Positions 17,168 to 26,442 of a DNA stretch of 58,954 bases are shown piece by piece (the first letter of the stretch is position 1; the number at the start of each line of letters is the position of its first letter). A program made the translations under genes and the position numbers. Location: positions 1 through 58,954 of the forward strand of contig MGVA01000016.1 of the NCBI GenBank assembly GCA_001800245.1, in the 5' to 3' direction. The DNA is from Elusimicrobia bacterium RIFOXYA12_FULL_51_18. GTDB taxonomy: Bacteria; Elusimicrobiota; Elusimicrobia; Elusimicrobiales; UBA9959. Under the pieces are notes generated by a model, which did not search any database, had not been told where the DNA came from, and saw only the letters and a program-made list of their open reading frames with translations.

Positions 17168-19555
17168 CTACCTCCGCCCCTTCACTTTTCTTTTTGGAAT
17201 GAATTTTGGGGCCCCCGCGGAAGCGCCGGATTTATCCAGCGCAAGCGCCAGGACCTCGTCCATGGAAGCCACCGGGATCAGGCGCATCTTGTCTTTTATT
17301 TCCGCGGGAATCTCTTCCAGTTCCTTAAGATTAGCCCTCGGAAACAACACGGTAAAAATATCTTCCCTGAACGAAGCGATAATCTTTTCTTTCAGACCGC
17401 CTATGGCAAGCACCCGGCCGGTCAATGTCACTTCACCAGTCATAGAGAGTCCGTTTTTTACAGCACGGCCGGTCAACAGACTTGCAAGCGCGGCGGCCAG
17501 GGTTATGCCGGCCGAAGGACCGTCCTTGGGAATGGCGCCTTCCGGAATATGGATATGAAAATTATGGGACTGGATATAGGAAGAGGACACCAGCTCCCTG
17601 GATTTGATGTATGAAAACGCGGCCTGCGCCGATTCCTTCATAACATCTCCAAGCTTACCGGTCAAAAGCAGGCCGCCTTTGCCGGGTACGGCCACCGCTT
17701 CCACGGTCAAAACTTCTCCGCCGTTCTCCGTCCATGCCAGGCCGGTGGCCAGACCCACGCCGTTTGCGGAATTTTCCTCCCGGAGGAATTTTGGAATGCC
17801 CAGATAATCCTGCAGGTTATCCGGAATCACCCTGACTTCTTTCAGACCTTTTTCCACAACTATGCTGGCGGCCCGGCGGCAAAGCGCCGCGATCTCCCTG
17901 TCCAGGTTCCTGACACCCGCCTCCCGCGTGTAGCCGCGGATAATGGCGTCTATGGCCACGGCGTCCAGCCGCACCATGTTTTCCTTTAATCCATGCTCAC
18001 AAAGCTGCTTGGGGATGAGGAACTTTTTAGCGATCGCTATTTTTTCATTATGGGTGTAGCCGTTGAATTCTATTATTTCCAGCCTGTCCCGCAGGCTGAC
18101 CGGAATGCCCCAAAGCGTATTGGCCGTGGCCACGAACATCACCTTGGAAATATCGAAAGGCACGTCGAGGAAATGGTCCATGAATTCCGAATTCTGCTCA
18201 GGGTCCAGGACCTCCAGGAGAGCCGCCGCGGGATCGCCGCGCCAGTCCGAGCCCATCTTATCTATCTCATCCATAAGGAAGACGGGGTTATTACTCTTGG
18301 CCTTCTTTATACACTGGATGATGCGGCCGGGCATGGAGGCCACATAAGTGCGCCTGTGGCCTCGTATCTCCGACTCGTCCCGGACGCCGCCCAGCGACAT
18401 CCTGACGAAATTGCGTCCCATGGCGCGGCCTATGGAGCGGGCGATGGAGGTCTTGCCCACACCGGGGGGCCCCACGAAACAAAGGATGGGGCCTTTCAGT
18501 TTTTTTGTAAGCTTGCAGACCGCAAGATACTCTATCACGCGGTCCTTCGGCTTCTTAAGACCGTAGTGGTCTTCTTCCAGTATTTTGCGCGCCGAACCAA
18601 GATCTATGGAGTCTTTTGTCTCCACGCCCCACGGCAGGCTTACAAGCCAATCCAGATAAGTCCGGGACACGGTAGTCTCGGGAGAGAACGGGGTCATTCT
18701 GGCCAGCCGCGCAAGCTCTTTTTCAGCGGCCGCTTCCGCCTCCTTGGGCATCTTGGCGGTTTTGATCTTCTTTTTCAGTTCATCCAGTTCCTTGGAAAAA
18801 TCGTCCTTCTGATGAAGCTCTTTCTGGATGGCCTTCATCTGCTCGTTGAGATAATATTCTTTCTGGGATTTCTCTATCTGTCCTTTTACCCGGCCGTGGA
18901 TCTTCTGCTCTATATCCAGGATCTCAATTTCCTTGGCCAGCAGTTTTATGATCTTTTCAAGGCGATCTTTGGGAGCGGCGGTTTCCAGGATATCCTGACG
19001 ATCGGAGATATTGAAGATGGAGTTGGCGGCGATGGTGTCGGCAAGTTTTGACGGGTCGTCCAACTGGGCCAGCATGGACACTGAATCCAGGGTTATGCGG
19101 GTGCCGAGCTTAACATATTCCTCAAAAATTTCCACGGCATGCCGCATGAGGGCGATTATTTCCGGCGTCTTCTCAACCGCGTCCTCAACATACTCAACTT
19201 CGGCCATAAGACAGGATTTTTCTTTATCCAGTTCCAGTTTTATGACTTTGGCGCGTTTGCGCCCTTCAAGAAATACGCGCATGGTGCCGTCCGGCATCCG
19301 GAGGGACTGCGCCACCTCGCTCAGAACGCCGTAAGCGTAAAGGTCGCCCGGCTCCGGGTCGTTGACGGACGGTTTTCGCTGCGCCAGAGCCAGCATGAAC
19401 TTGCCGGACTTTAACGCGGTATCTATGGCCGCGACGGATTTAGGCCTGTCCACGGAAAGAGGCAGCGCCATATGGGGGAACAGCACAACATCTCTTATGG
19501 CGATGGCGGGAAGCGTTTTAGGATAGACTTGCGAAGCGGTTTCTGAAACGTCCAT
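17168..19555 (-). CDS. lon: ATP-dependent protease Lon (LonA)
   Basis: A hexameric AAA+ protease in the cytosol, 795 residues. The N-terminal substrate domain (LPAIAIRDVVLFPHMALPLSV) and coiled coil (about 190-275) precede the AAA+ module with Walker A GPPGVGKTS and Walker B NPVFLMDEIDK. The C-terminal protease domain has the Ser-Lys dyad, Ser681 in PKDGPSAG and Lys724 in GGLKEK, spaced 43 residues as in E. coli. GGAG is placed 8 nt before the ATG. It follows clpP and tig on the same strand, but the usual clpX between clpP and lon is absent. Confidence 0.97.
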   Translation of the reverse strand: MDVSETASQVYPKTLPAIAIRDVVLFPHMALPLSVDRPKSVAAIDTALKSGKFMLALAQRKPSVNDPEPGDLYAYGVLSEVAQSLRMPDGTMRVFLEGRKRAKVIKLELDKEKSCLMAEVEYVEDAVEKTPEIIALMRHAVEIFEEYVKLGTRITLDSVSMLAQLDDPSKLADTIAANSIFNISDRQDILETAAPKDRLEKIIKLLAKEIEILDIEQKIHGRVKGQIEKSQKEYYLNEQMKAIQKELHQKDDFSKELDELKKKIKTAKMPKEAEAAAEKELARLARMTPFSPETTVSRTYLDWLVSLPWGVETKDSIDLGSARKILEEDHYGLKKPKDRVIEYLAVCKLTKKLKGPILCFVGPPGVGKTSIARSIGRAMGRNFVRMSLGGVRDESEIRGHRRTYVASMPGRIIQCIKKAKSNNPVFLMDEIDKMGSDWRGDPAAALLEVLDPEQNSEFMDHFLDVPFDISKVMFVATANTLWGIPVSLRDRLEIIEFNGYTHNEKIAIAKKFLIPKQLCEHGLKENMVRLDAVAIDAIIRGYTREAGVRNLDREIAALCRRAASIVVEKGLKEVRVIPDNLQDYLGIPKFLREENSANGVGLATGLAWTENGGEVLTVEAVAVPGKGGLLLTGKLGDVMKESAQAAFSYIKSRELVSSSYIQSHNFHIHIPEGAIPKDGPSAGITLAAALASLLTGRAVKNGLSMTGEVTLTGRVLAIGGLKEKIIASFREDIFTVLFPRANLKELEEIPAEIKDKMRLIPVASMDEVLALALDKSGASAGAPKFIPKRKVKGRR

Positions 19556-19671
19556 GTTGAAACTCCATAATATGGGGTATAGGCCCGGGTGACGAAGAAG
19601 CTTAGAAGTTAGAAGAAGGAACTACTTCCTCCGCGCTTCGATGCATCCGGGGATCCTTGCGCTTATTTTAT

Positions 19672-20277
19672 TCACTTTTTCTTAAAATCAAACACGCCGT
19701 CTATGAGACCGTAAGCTTTGGCTTGTTCAGCGGACATGTAATAATTCCTTTCCATGTCGGCGCGGACCTTTTCCGGCGTCTTGGAGCAATGTTTGGCCAG
19801 GATCTCGATAAGACGGGTCTTATTCTCCTGCATTTCTCTGCTCTCTATCTCAATATCGGTGGCCTGGCCTGAAATGCCGCCGCCCCAGATCAAAGGCTGG
19901 TGGATCATAATGCGGGCATTGGGAAGCGCGTAGCGTTTGCCTTTGGAGCCGGCCGCCAGCAGAACGGCGCCAAAACTCATGGCCATGCCCATGCAAATGG
20001 TGGTGATGGGAGCCTTGATAAACTGCATTGTATCATAGACCGCCAGGCCGGCAGTGACCATGCCGCCGGGGGAATTGATGTAAAGGCTGATATCCTTGTC
20101 GTTGGCTTCCGCCTCAAGATACAAAAGCTGGGCTATAACGGTATTTGCCGAAGCCGTGGAGACGGCGCCTTCCGGATCTCCGATGAAAATGATCCTGTCT
20201 TTCAGGAGCCGGGAGTAAATATCATAACCGACCATGGCGCCCTGATTCCATTTTTCAATAATCGTGGGTATTATCAT
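19672..20277 (-). CDS. clpP: ATP-dependent Clp protease proteolytic subunit, Asn-type triad
   Basis: A serine protease that forms 14-mers and works with Clp ATPases, 201 residues. Ser101 ([11 protein letters not shown]) and His126 (IMIHQP) match the catalytic Ser97/His122 of E. coli ClpP. The third residue, aligned with Asp171 (TERD), is Asn178 (MERN). Spacing is preserved after allowing for a 3-residue insertion (IWGGGISG). The Ser-containing motif reads AMSFGA instead of AASMGA. Asn triads are known in some ClpP paralogues, such as Listeria ClpP1. A GGAGGAAC site sits 7 nt before the ATG. It lies between tig and lon. Confidence 0.95.
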   Translation of the reverse strand: MIIPTIIEKWNQGAMVGYDIYSRLLKDRIIFIGDPEGAVSTASANTVIAQLLYLEAEANDKDISLYINSPGGMVTAGLAVYDTMQFIKAPITTICMGMAMSFGAVLLAAGSKGKRYALPNARIMIHQPLIWGGGISGQATDIEIESREMQENKTRLIEILAKHCSKTPEKVRADMERNYYMSAEQAKAYGLIDGVFDFKKK

Positions 20278-20338
20278 AAGCTGTTCCTCCGGTAGTTAGG
20301 CAGTCTGACGCGCATAGCGCTTGCTACGGCACAGGCTC

Positions 20339-21604
20339 CTAGTGCGTTTCTTCCTTTATCACGGCTTTGGACTTCACCAAGTCCATGGTCTTGTTCTCCA
20401 CGATGGAAGACATTATATAGTCCTTGCGTTTTTCAAAAAGCTCCCGGGCTTTTTTCTTCTCTTCCTCGGTGTTCAACCTGGCAACCACCTTGTCCAGTTC
20501 GGCGGCAAGTTCCGCCTCGGTAGCGGTAATACTCTCTTTCTTGGCAATGTTGTGCAGAAGATAGGTAAGGCTTAGATTGCGCTCGGCCACTGGTTTAAGC
20601 CGCTCCATGAAAGCGTCCTCGTGTATTTCCTCGTCGGGATTGACGCGCTTTTTTAGGATCTCAAAAAGCTCATGGGCTTCTTCCCTGACCAAAGTGGGGG
20701 GGAGCTGCATGGGATTGGTCTTAATGAGGGCGTCCTCTATCTGGGTCATAACGTCCTTTTCGGTTTTCTCGGTTTCGCCGCGCTCCAGCAGCTTACGCAC
20801 ATTTTCTCTCAGTTCCTCCGCCGTCTTGACTCCGGCTTCCTTCAGAAAATTATCGTCTATCGCCGGCACGACTTTTTGCTTGATCTCCACCACGGTCGCC
20901 TTAAAACTCATTTTCTTCTCTCCGAAAGAAGATTCGAACTCGCGGGCCTCGCCCTTTTTAGCGCCGAGTATGTGGTCGGCCAGGCCGGCTATGGTCTGGG
21001 GACTGGACATATCCACTATCTCACCGTTAACATCGCCGTCGGAAACCTTGACGCCGTTCTCGTACGACTCATAGTTGACGATGACGAAATGATTCTTCTC
21101 CACGGGCTTGCCTTCCTCAACCGGCTTAAGGTAAGCGTTATATTCGCGCACCTGGTCGATGTACTTGGCCACGTCTTCGTCCACGACCTTTTTAATCTTG
21201 CGGGTGACGGCGATGTTCGTATAGCCTTTGGGATCAACCTGGGGATTGCATTCGAGCTGCACTTCAAAATAGAGGACCTTCTCCGGCTCATAGGAGACGT
21301 TTTTCATTATTGGCGTGACCACCGGCATGACCTTATCGGCCTTGAGTATCTCCGGCATGGCGGCCTTGGCGCTGAGATCCAGCACCTCGTCTTTCACCAT
21401 GGAGGGGAACTGCGCTTTTATCATACCCAGCGGAACCTTGCCCGTCCGGAAACCGGGAATGGAAACTACCGACTGCAGGCGCACCAGGGCGGCCTCGGTA
21501 GCGGTTTTAAGGTTGGCGGGATCCACTGTCACGCCAAAAACGTGCACGCAACCTTCCTGTTTTATTTTTTTAATCCTGTCGCCGAACGTTAGAACTAAAG
21601 ACAT
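20339..21604 (-). CDS. tig: Trigger factor chaperone / peptidyl-prolyl isomerase
   Basis: A ribosome-bound chaperone, 421 residues. The N-terminal domain carries the ribosome-docking motif GFRTGKVP (canonical GFRxGxxP). An FKBP-type isomerase domain covers about residues 165-245 (HFVIVNYESYENG through FKATVVEIKQK), and a helical C-terminal chaperone domain follows (about 255-421). GGAGGATACA precedes the ATG. It lies 33 nt downstream of tRNA-Leu on the same strand and may be co-transcribed with it. clpP follows after 61 nt. Confidence 0.95.
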   Translation of the reverse strand: MSLVLTFGDRIKKIKQEGCVHVFGVTVDPANLKTATEAALVRLQSVVSIPGFRTGKVPLGMIKAQFPSMVKDEVLDLSAKAAMPEILKADKVMPVVTPIMKNVSYEPEKVLYFEVQLECNPQVDPKGYTNIAVTRKIKKVVDEDVAKYIDQVREYNAYLKPVEEGKPVEKNHFVIVNYESYENGVKVSDGDVNGEIVDMSSPQTIAGLADHILGAKKGEAREFESSFGEKKMSFKATVVEIKQKVVPAIDDNFLKEAGVKTAEELRENVRKLLERGETEKTEKDVMTQIEDALIKTNPMQLPPTLVREEAHELFEILKKRVNPDEEIHEDAFMERLKPVAERNLSLTYLLHNIAKKESITATEAELAAELDKVVARLNTEEEKKKARELFEKRKDYIMSSIVENKTMDLVKSKAVIKEETH

Positions 21605-21637
21605 TGTATCCTCCGGAAACTGAGATTGAAACTAAAA

Positions 21638-21721
21638 TGTCGAGACGGGGACTCGAACCCCGATGGGAGTGACCCCACATGGTCCTAAGCCATGCGCGTC
21701 TACCAGTTCCGCCATCTCGAC
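21638..21721 (-). tRNA. tRNA-Leu(UAG)
   Basis: An 84-nt cloverleaf with acceptor stem GTCGAGA/TCTCGAC, discriminator A and no encoded CCA. The anticodon loop CTTAGGA is closed by CATGG/CCATG, giving anticodon TAG. The long class II variable arm (TGGGGTCACTCCCA) and T-arm GGGGTTCGAGTCCCC confirm leucine. Confidence 0.95.
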
Positions 21722-21839
21722 CCCTCTGTCGCCGCCAGCCGCGCCATAAACCCTGCGCGGGGGCGGGATTGACCGCAATATAAAAGGGGATTCCTTTTCT
21801 TCTCGTTACGAGGCGTTGGCCGGAAAGTTTAAACCAAAA

Positions 21840-21956
21840 CCTTCCCCTCGCATAGCGAAGGCGCGTTCCGCGCGGCACACACCCTTGCGGACCGGGCGCG
21901 CATAGCGCTGGGTCCGCAACCCGCTAACGCGGGGAATCCTGCAACAGGATTCGGAA
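21840..21956 (-). repeat. Family-1 dispersed repeat, copy E, between two tRNA genes
   Basis: About 117 bp aligning with the central part of the copies at 48721-48953 and 56588-56772 (GCGCGGCAYACACCCT, hairpin 1, CCCGC-loop-GCGGGG, AATCCTGC, GGATTCGG). Hairpin 1 has stem GCGGACC (21887-21893) with GGTCCGC (21911-21917), where the other copies pair AAAACC with GGTTTT, yet pairing is perfect. It probably lies within the transcript linking tRNA-Lys and tRNA-Leu. Confidence 0.75.
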
Positions 21957-21968
21957 TAAAATTCTGAT

Positions 21969-22040
21969 TGGGCCGTACTGGACTCGAACCAGTAGCCTTG
22001 CGCTTAAGAGGCGCCTGCTCCACCATTGAGCTAACGGCCC
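21969..22040 (-). tRNA. tRNA-Lys(CUU)
   Basis: A 72-nt cloverleaf with acceptor GGGCCGT/ACGGCCC, discriminator A and no encoded CCA. The D arm is GCTC/GAGC; anticodon loop CTCTTAA gives CTT; T-arm is CTGGTTCGAGTCCAG. The first anticodon-stem pair (G27-A43) appears mismatched. Confidence 0.9.
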
Positions 22041-22049
22041 AACGTATTT

Positions 22050-22078
22050 ATTTTACATAAATAATCCTGTAATTTCAA
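22050..22078 (-). promoter_or_regulatory. Sigma-70-type promoter of tRNA-Lys
   Basis: On the minus strand TTGAAA (22078-22073) and TAAAAT (22055-22050) are spaced by exactly 17 nt, with the tRNA 5' end 10 nt downstream. No comparable promoter is visible before tRNA-Leu, so it may drive tRNA-Lys, repeat E, tRNA-Leu and possibly tig. Confidence 0.75.
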
Positions 22079-22167
22079 AAGTATTCCGGACTAAACCGAG
22101 AAATAAAAATGATTTTACCGCACGGCGGTATTGAAAACTCTATTTAGAACTGCTAGATTTAGGGATA

Positions 22168-24225
22168 ATGACTATTTATTTATCCGCTGTGTTGCTGACG
22201 CTTTCCGCCCTGGTCCCGGCGCCAGACCTGTCCGCGGAAGAAAACCTCCTTAAGCCCCTGGGTGAAGCTTTCGGCGCATGGACCGACGGGCGGCCGGAAG
22301 ATGCGATCGGCTCCCTGGAATACGTAGCCTTCCGTTCTTCAGATACCGCCCTGACTATCGCCGCAATAAAAGAACTTTCCGTAATACTGGCGGAACAGGG
22401 CAAAAACAGGGAAGCCCTGGCCCAGCTCGCAAGGGCCGAAATCCTGGCTCCCGAAGATCCTTATCTGGCCTTTGAAAGAGGATGGAACCTTTTAAGCCTT
22501 GAGAATCATGCGGACGCGCGGACAGCTTTTGAAAAAACCACCACAATGACGCGCGAAACCGATTTGATAGCGCAGGCTCGCTTCGGGATAGCGCTGACCG
22601 AAGCCCATCTTGGCGGCCCTGCGGAAACTGTGGCCGGTCTTCAGACCGTTTACAACACCTACCCATACCTTCTGTCCCCGGTAGCCCAAGTTATAAGCGA
22701 ACAGTATGCAGTAATGAAAAAGCGCCAACCTTCCATTGTATTCCTTAAGGAGGCGCTTACCTATGACCCCCGTAACATCCAGGCGGAAATAGAACTAGCC
22801 CAACTCTATGATAAAGCCAACTATTACCTGCCGGCCTGGCAAACCTATTACACTATCTCCGAACTTGACCCAGAGGACGAATACGCGGCTAAAAAAACAG
22901 CCAAGCTGGTTAAATATGTCACGGGAAATCCGGATAATCTGCTCTACTGGACCCGCATGACCTGGCCCTCTCACACAAAACCTTTGAATTACGCGGACAA
23001 CGATCTTGTCCGTTTAGGACTTTTTTCAGATGAGCAAGGCGAGCCCGGCGTGCTGACCGCATTTAATTTTATCGCCAACACCGACTTTTCCATCATCGAT
23101 TCCCGCCTGGGGCAGGTGGGAGGCGGAAAGGCCAATATGCAATGGAGCGTAAAGTACAACTCCACGAACAAGATCTATGAAATCCGGGACGGCATGGGGT
23201 CGATAATCCATTCCACCCGCAACTCTTTCCGATTGGCGCCAAAGATAAAAGGAGGGGTTATACTTATAAAGAACCCCGATATAATAAAGCAGAGGGGTAT
23301 AAACCGCGGCGACCGGGAAGTAAGCGGCGAACTGAGCATACTAATAAAAGAAACCGGCTTCCGCGTGATAAACACCGTACCGCTGGAGGTCCTTGTGCCC
23401 TCCATAGTCACCTCCTTAGCCGGCGGCTCCGGCCAGCTGGAAGAACTGAAAGCCCTCTCCATAGTAATCCGCTCAAAACTGGTGCACCTCAAAAACTCCA
23501 AACCTCACCGGGACAGCGACTACGATCTCTGCGACTCCGCTCACTGCCTGATATTGCCGGGACTCCAGGTCGAGAACGAATCCGTGCTTAAAGCCGTTGA
23601 ACTGACCCGCGGGGAAGTACTCTCCAAAGACGGCGTGCCTGTGACGGGCGATTTCCATACCGCCTGCGGCGGTTTAACAGAAGAAGGCGTAATCGACGAC
23701 GACCGCGGACACGTTCAGATGACCCCTTTCAACCTCTACCGCACCACCCTCCGATCCCCGCCCGGCAATCTGCTGTGCCTTAGCGAGGATAAAACCAAGG
23801 CTTCTGATGTCATCTGGACGCTATTGCTTGAGCCCAAGTGGATAGAGAACCGCCTGAACCGCGACGCCAAGGTCGGCTACATAAGATCCATGACAGTCCT
23901 TAAGCGGACCGCCAGCGGCAGGGCTCTTAGCGTGCGCGTGGAAGGCACCGCCGGCAGCGTGGTCCTGGAAGGCTTTGCCGCCATCTCACGAGCGCTCACC
24001 GGAGGCGCCCTGCGTTCGGCGCTTTTCACAATGCGGCCCATCTTCGAAGGGAAGTATCCCAAATATTTCATCCTGCGCGGCATCGGCACCGGAGACGGGC
24101 ACGGCTACTGCGTGTTGGGCGGACACGGTATGGCAAAGGGACTCGGTTATAAATACACCGCCATTCTCCAGCATTACTTTCCCTATTATAAGGTAAAGAA
24201 ACTGCCCGTCGCGGCGATTAAATAA
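22168..24225 (+). CDS. Exported TPR protein with SpoIID-type domain
   Basis: 685 residues with an N-terminal signal peptide (1-23). Six or so TPR-like helix pairs occupy about residues 30-250. The SpoIID domain runs from about 279 (LVRLGLFSDEQG) to the end: VPLEVLVPSIV core (405-414), LKALSIVIRSKLVH, CDSAHC, FHTACGGLTEEG and the C-terminal GHGYCVLGGHGMAKGLGYKYTA. SpoIID proteins are lytic transglycosylases or amidase enhancers acting on denuded peptidoglycan. The Glu expected in the GVVxSEMP-like motif aligns with Ser416 here, so the activity may be altered. A non-sporulating role in envelope remodelling is likely. Confidence 0.8.
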   Translation: MTIYLSAVLLTLSALVPAPDLSAEENLLKPLGEAFGAWTDGRPEDAIGSLEYVAFRSSDTALTIAAIKELSVILAEQGKNREALAQLARAEILAPEDPYLAFERGWNLLSLENHADARTAFEKTTTMTRETDLIAQARFGIALTEAHLGGPAETVAGLQTVYNTYPYLLSPVAQVISEQYAVMKKRQPSIVFLKEALTYDPRNIQAEIELAQLYDKANYYLPAWQTYYTISELDPEDEYAAKKTAKLVKYVTGNPDNLLYWTRMTWPSHTKPLNYADNDLVRLGLFSDEQGEPGVLTAFNFIANTDFSIIDSRLGQVGGGKANMQWSVKYNSTNKIYEIRDGMGSIIHSTRNSFRLAPKIKGGVILIKNPDIIKQRGINRGDREVSGELSILIKETGFRVINTVPLEVLVPSIVTSLAGGSGQLEELKALSIVIRSKLVHLKNSKPHRDSDYDLCDSAHCLILPGLQVENESVLKAVELTRGEVLSKDGVPVTGDFHTACGGLTEEGVIDDDRGHVQMTPFNLYRTTLRSPPGNLLCLSEDKTKASDVIWTLLLEPKWIENRLNRDAKVGYIRSMTVLKRTASGRALSVRVEGTAGSVVLEGFAAISRALTGGALRSALFTMRPIFEGKYPKYFILRGIGTGDGHGYCVLGGHGMAKGLGYKYTAILQHYFPYYKVKKLPVAAIK

Positions 24226-24343
24226 TCAAGCGGCTTAATTCGAAAGCGGCGGGGGAAACGAGACTGATTGTCGTTTACTATCTATCCTTAAATCACGTTT
24301 CACTTTCTGTAATTCAGTTTCTTAAATATCGCTGACTGACATT

Positions 24344-25492
24344 ATGCGGATAAAAGTCCTTCACATAATAACAAAGCTCGAATTCGGCGGCGCCCAAGCC
24401 AACACGATCCACACCGTCGCGCATTTAAATAACACCCGTTTTAACGCGAAACTGGTCTCCGGCCCCGGCGGCATACTGGATGAAAAAGTTCCGCCGGGAT
24501 CCATCATCTATGCTAACCATCTGGGACGTTCCATACGCCCTTTGAAAGACCTCCTGGCCCTCCTTGAACTGCGGGACATCATACGCGCCGAAGCGCCGCT
24601 GATAGTGCACACGCATTCCTCCAAGGCGGGGATACTCGGCCGCCTGGCGGCGCGCCTGGCCGGTACGCCTGTGATCGTGCACACTTTTCACGGTTTCGGT
24701 TTTCACGAGCGGCAACATCCGCTCAAGAAACGCCTTTTTATCTTACTGGAGAAATTCTGCGCCTTATTCTCCGACGCCCTGATATTCGTTTCAAACTCCA
24801 ATATGAGTTACGCGCGGGACTACGGCCTGTGCGACCGGGGCGGTTGTTCGATTATACGCAGCGGCATACCGCTCAAAAATTACCCCGCCCGCCCGGACCG
24901 GGCGGCCAAGCGCCGCGAGCTGGGAGTGCCGGAGGACGCCTTGCTTATCGTAAGCATCGGCAACCTGAAGCCCCAAAAAAATCCCGGCCATTTCATCGCC
25001 GCGGCAAAACGCCTGACCGGCGCGCACAAAAATGCGGTCTTCATGCTGGTCGGAGGAGGAGAAGAACTGGAAGCCGCCCGCGCCCTGGCGAAAAAATCAG
25101 GACTCGAACACCGCCTGCTTTTCCCAGGCTGGCGCCACGACTCGGCGGAGATCCTCGCAGCCGCGGATATTTTCACGCTCACCTCTCTCTGGGAAGGTCT
25201 GCCCAGAAGCCTGGTGGAAGCGATCAGTACCGGCTTGCCTTCCGTCTGCTACAAGACCGACGGCGTGGCCGACCTGCTTTACGACGGCATCAACGGTTAC
25301 ACTATGGATCCGGGGGACATAGACACTTTCTGCCTGCGCCTGAAGGAACTGATGGAATATCCGGTCCGGCGCGCCGAGATGGCCGCAAAAGCCGCGGAAA
25401 CGAACCTGACGGAATTCGACATAGACTATATGGTCCTCCGTCAGGAAGAGCTTTACACCGGACTTATAAAGAAAAAAGGTCTGTCACAATGA
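24344..25492 (+). CDS. GT4 family glycosyltransferase
   Basis: 382 residues, GT-B fold. The N-terminal acceptor domain starts KVLHIITKLEFGGAQANT. The C-terminal donor domain has SIGNLKPQKNPGHFIAAAK, FMLVGGGEELEAARAL, the VADIF/LTSLWEGLPRSLVEA E-x7-E motif and GINGYTMDPGD. This is the layout of capsule, O-antigen and LPS retaining glycosyltransferases. Its stop overlaps the start of the following GT2 gene (ATGA), so the two are translationally coupled. Confidence 0.9.
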   Translation: MRIKVLHIITKLEFGGAQANTIHTVAHLNNTRFNAKLVSGPGGILDEKVPPGSIIYANHLGRSIRPLKDLLALLELRDIIRAEAPLIVHTHSSKAGILGRLAARLAGTPVIVHTFHGFGFHERQHPLKKRLFILLEKFCALFSDALIFVSNSNMSYARDYGLCDRGGCSIIRSGIPLKNYPARPDRAAKRRELGVPEDALLIVSIGNLKPQKNPGHFIAAAKRLTGAHKNAVFMLVGGGEELEAARALAKKSGLEHRLLFPGWRHDSAEILAAADIFTLTSLWEGLPRSLVEAISTGLPSVCYKTDGVADLLYDGINGYTMDPGDIDTFCLRLKELMEYPVRRAEMAAKAAETNLTEFDIDYMVLRQEELYTGLIKKKGLSQ

Positions 25493-26442
25493 TCCCTAAA
25501 ATATCCGTGGTGATACCCGTTTACAACGAAAAAGAAAACATTAATGACTTGGCCCGTGAACTGTCCGAGGCCTTCAGCGCCTCGGGGCTCAGCTGGGAAA
25601 GCGTCTGGGTGGACGACGGCTCCACCGACGGGTCGGACATGGAGCTCCGCGGGATAGTGAAAAATCTGCCCGGCGCCAGGCTTATAAAATTCAGCCGCAA
25701 TTTCGGCCAGACCGCGGCCCTTAGCGCGGGCATCAAATCCGCCTCGGGGGAATACATCGTCACCATGGACGCGGATCTCCAAAACGACCCGGCCGACATC
25801 GCCGCGCTTTTTAAAAACACCGCCGGAGGTTTTGATGTGGTAAGCGGCTGGCGGCGGAACCGAAAGGACCCTTTCTTCTCAAGAGTTCTGCCTTCCAGGA
25901 TCGCCAACTTTATTATCTCAAAAGTTACCGGAGTGGGACTGCACGACTACGGCTGCACGCTTAAGATTTATAAAGCCCCGCATCTCAAAGCCATTGAACT
26001 ATACGGCGAAATGCACCGCTTCCTGCCCGCCCTGCTGGGATACATGGGCGCAAGCATCGCCGAAATACAGGTGACACACCGACACCGCGTAAAAGGGCGT
26101 TCAAAATACGGGCTTACACGAACCTTCAAGGTGACTCTGGATCTTTTAACGGTAAAATTTATGGGGGATTTCCTATCGACCCCTATTTATTTATTCGGAG
26201 GCCTGAGTCTGGGGCTTTTTAGCGCGTCAGCCCTGATGGCGGCTTTCACGCTCTATAGGAAGATCTTTGATCATGTATTCGTAAAAGATCAGCCGCTTTT
26301 TCTGGTGGCTGTTTTTTTTGCGCTTGCCGCCATCCAGTTTTTCTTCATGGGGCTCATGACGGAGATCTTAGCGCGCACATACTACCGTTCCATCCGCAAA
26401 CCCGCGTATGTGGTTAAGGAAACCCTGGATTTCGGGAAGTGA
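25489..26442 (+). CDS. GT2 polyprenyl-phosphate glycosyltransferase (DPMS/GtrB/ArnC type)
   Basis: 317 residues. The N-terminal GT-A domain has VVIPVYNEKENI, VDDGSTDGS, FGQTAALSAGI and the metal-binding DADLQNDP. Two C-terminal membrane helices (about 232-256 and 268-295) match transferases that load sugars onto undecaprenyl or dolichyl phosphate. The start is ATG 25489 overlapping the preceding stop; a longer in-frame stretch upstream only overprints the GT4 gene. With the GT4 protein it probably builds an envelope glycan. Confidence 0.92.
   Translation: MIPKISVVIPVYNEKENINDLARELSEAFSASGLSWESVWVDDGSTDGSDMELRGIVKNLPGARLIKFSRNFGQTAALSAGIKSASGEYIVTMDADLQNDPADIAALFKNTAGGFDVVSGWRRNRKDPFFSRVLPSRIANFIISKVTGVGLHDYGCTLKIYKAPHLKAIELYGEMHRFLPALLGYMGASIAEIQVTHRHRVKGRSKYGLTRTFKVTLDLLTVKFMGDFLSTPIYLFGGLSLGLFSASALMAAFTLYRKIFDHVFVKDQPLFLVAVFFALAAIQFFFMGLMTEILARTYYRSIRKPAYVVKETLDFGK

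Noticed and set aside
17993-19051. Long open frame antisense to lon, and similar long antisense frames elsewhere (for example 6669-5833, 20672-21592, 53382-54119)
   Set aside because: They mirror codon structure of well-supported genes on the other strand, have no family motifs and lack ribosome binding sites.
24829-25488. In-frame extension upstream of the GT2 gene
   Set aside because: It overprints the GT4 gene in another frame and is Arg/Pro/Gly-rich; the GT2 fold begins exactly at ATG 25489.
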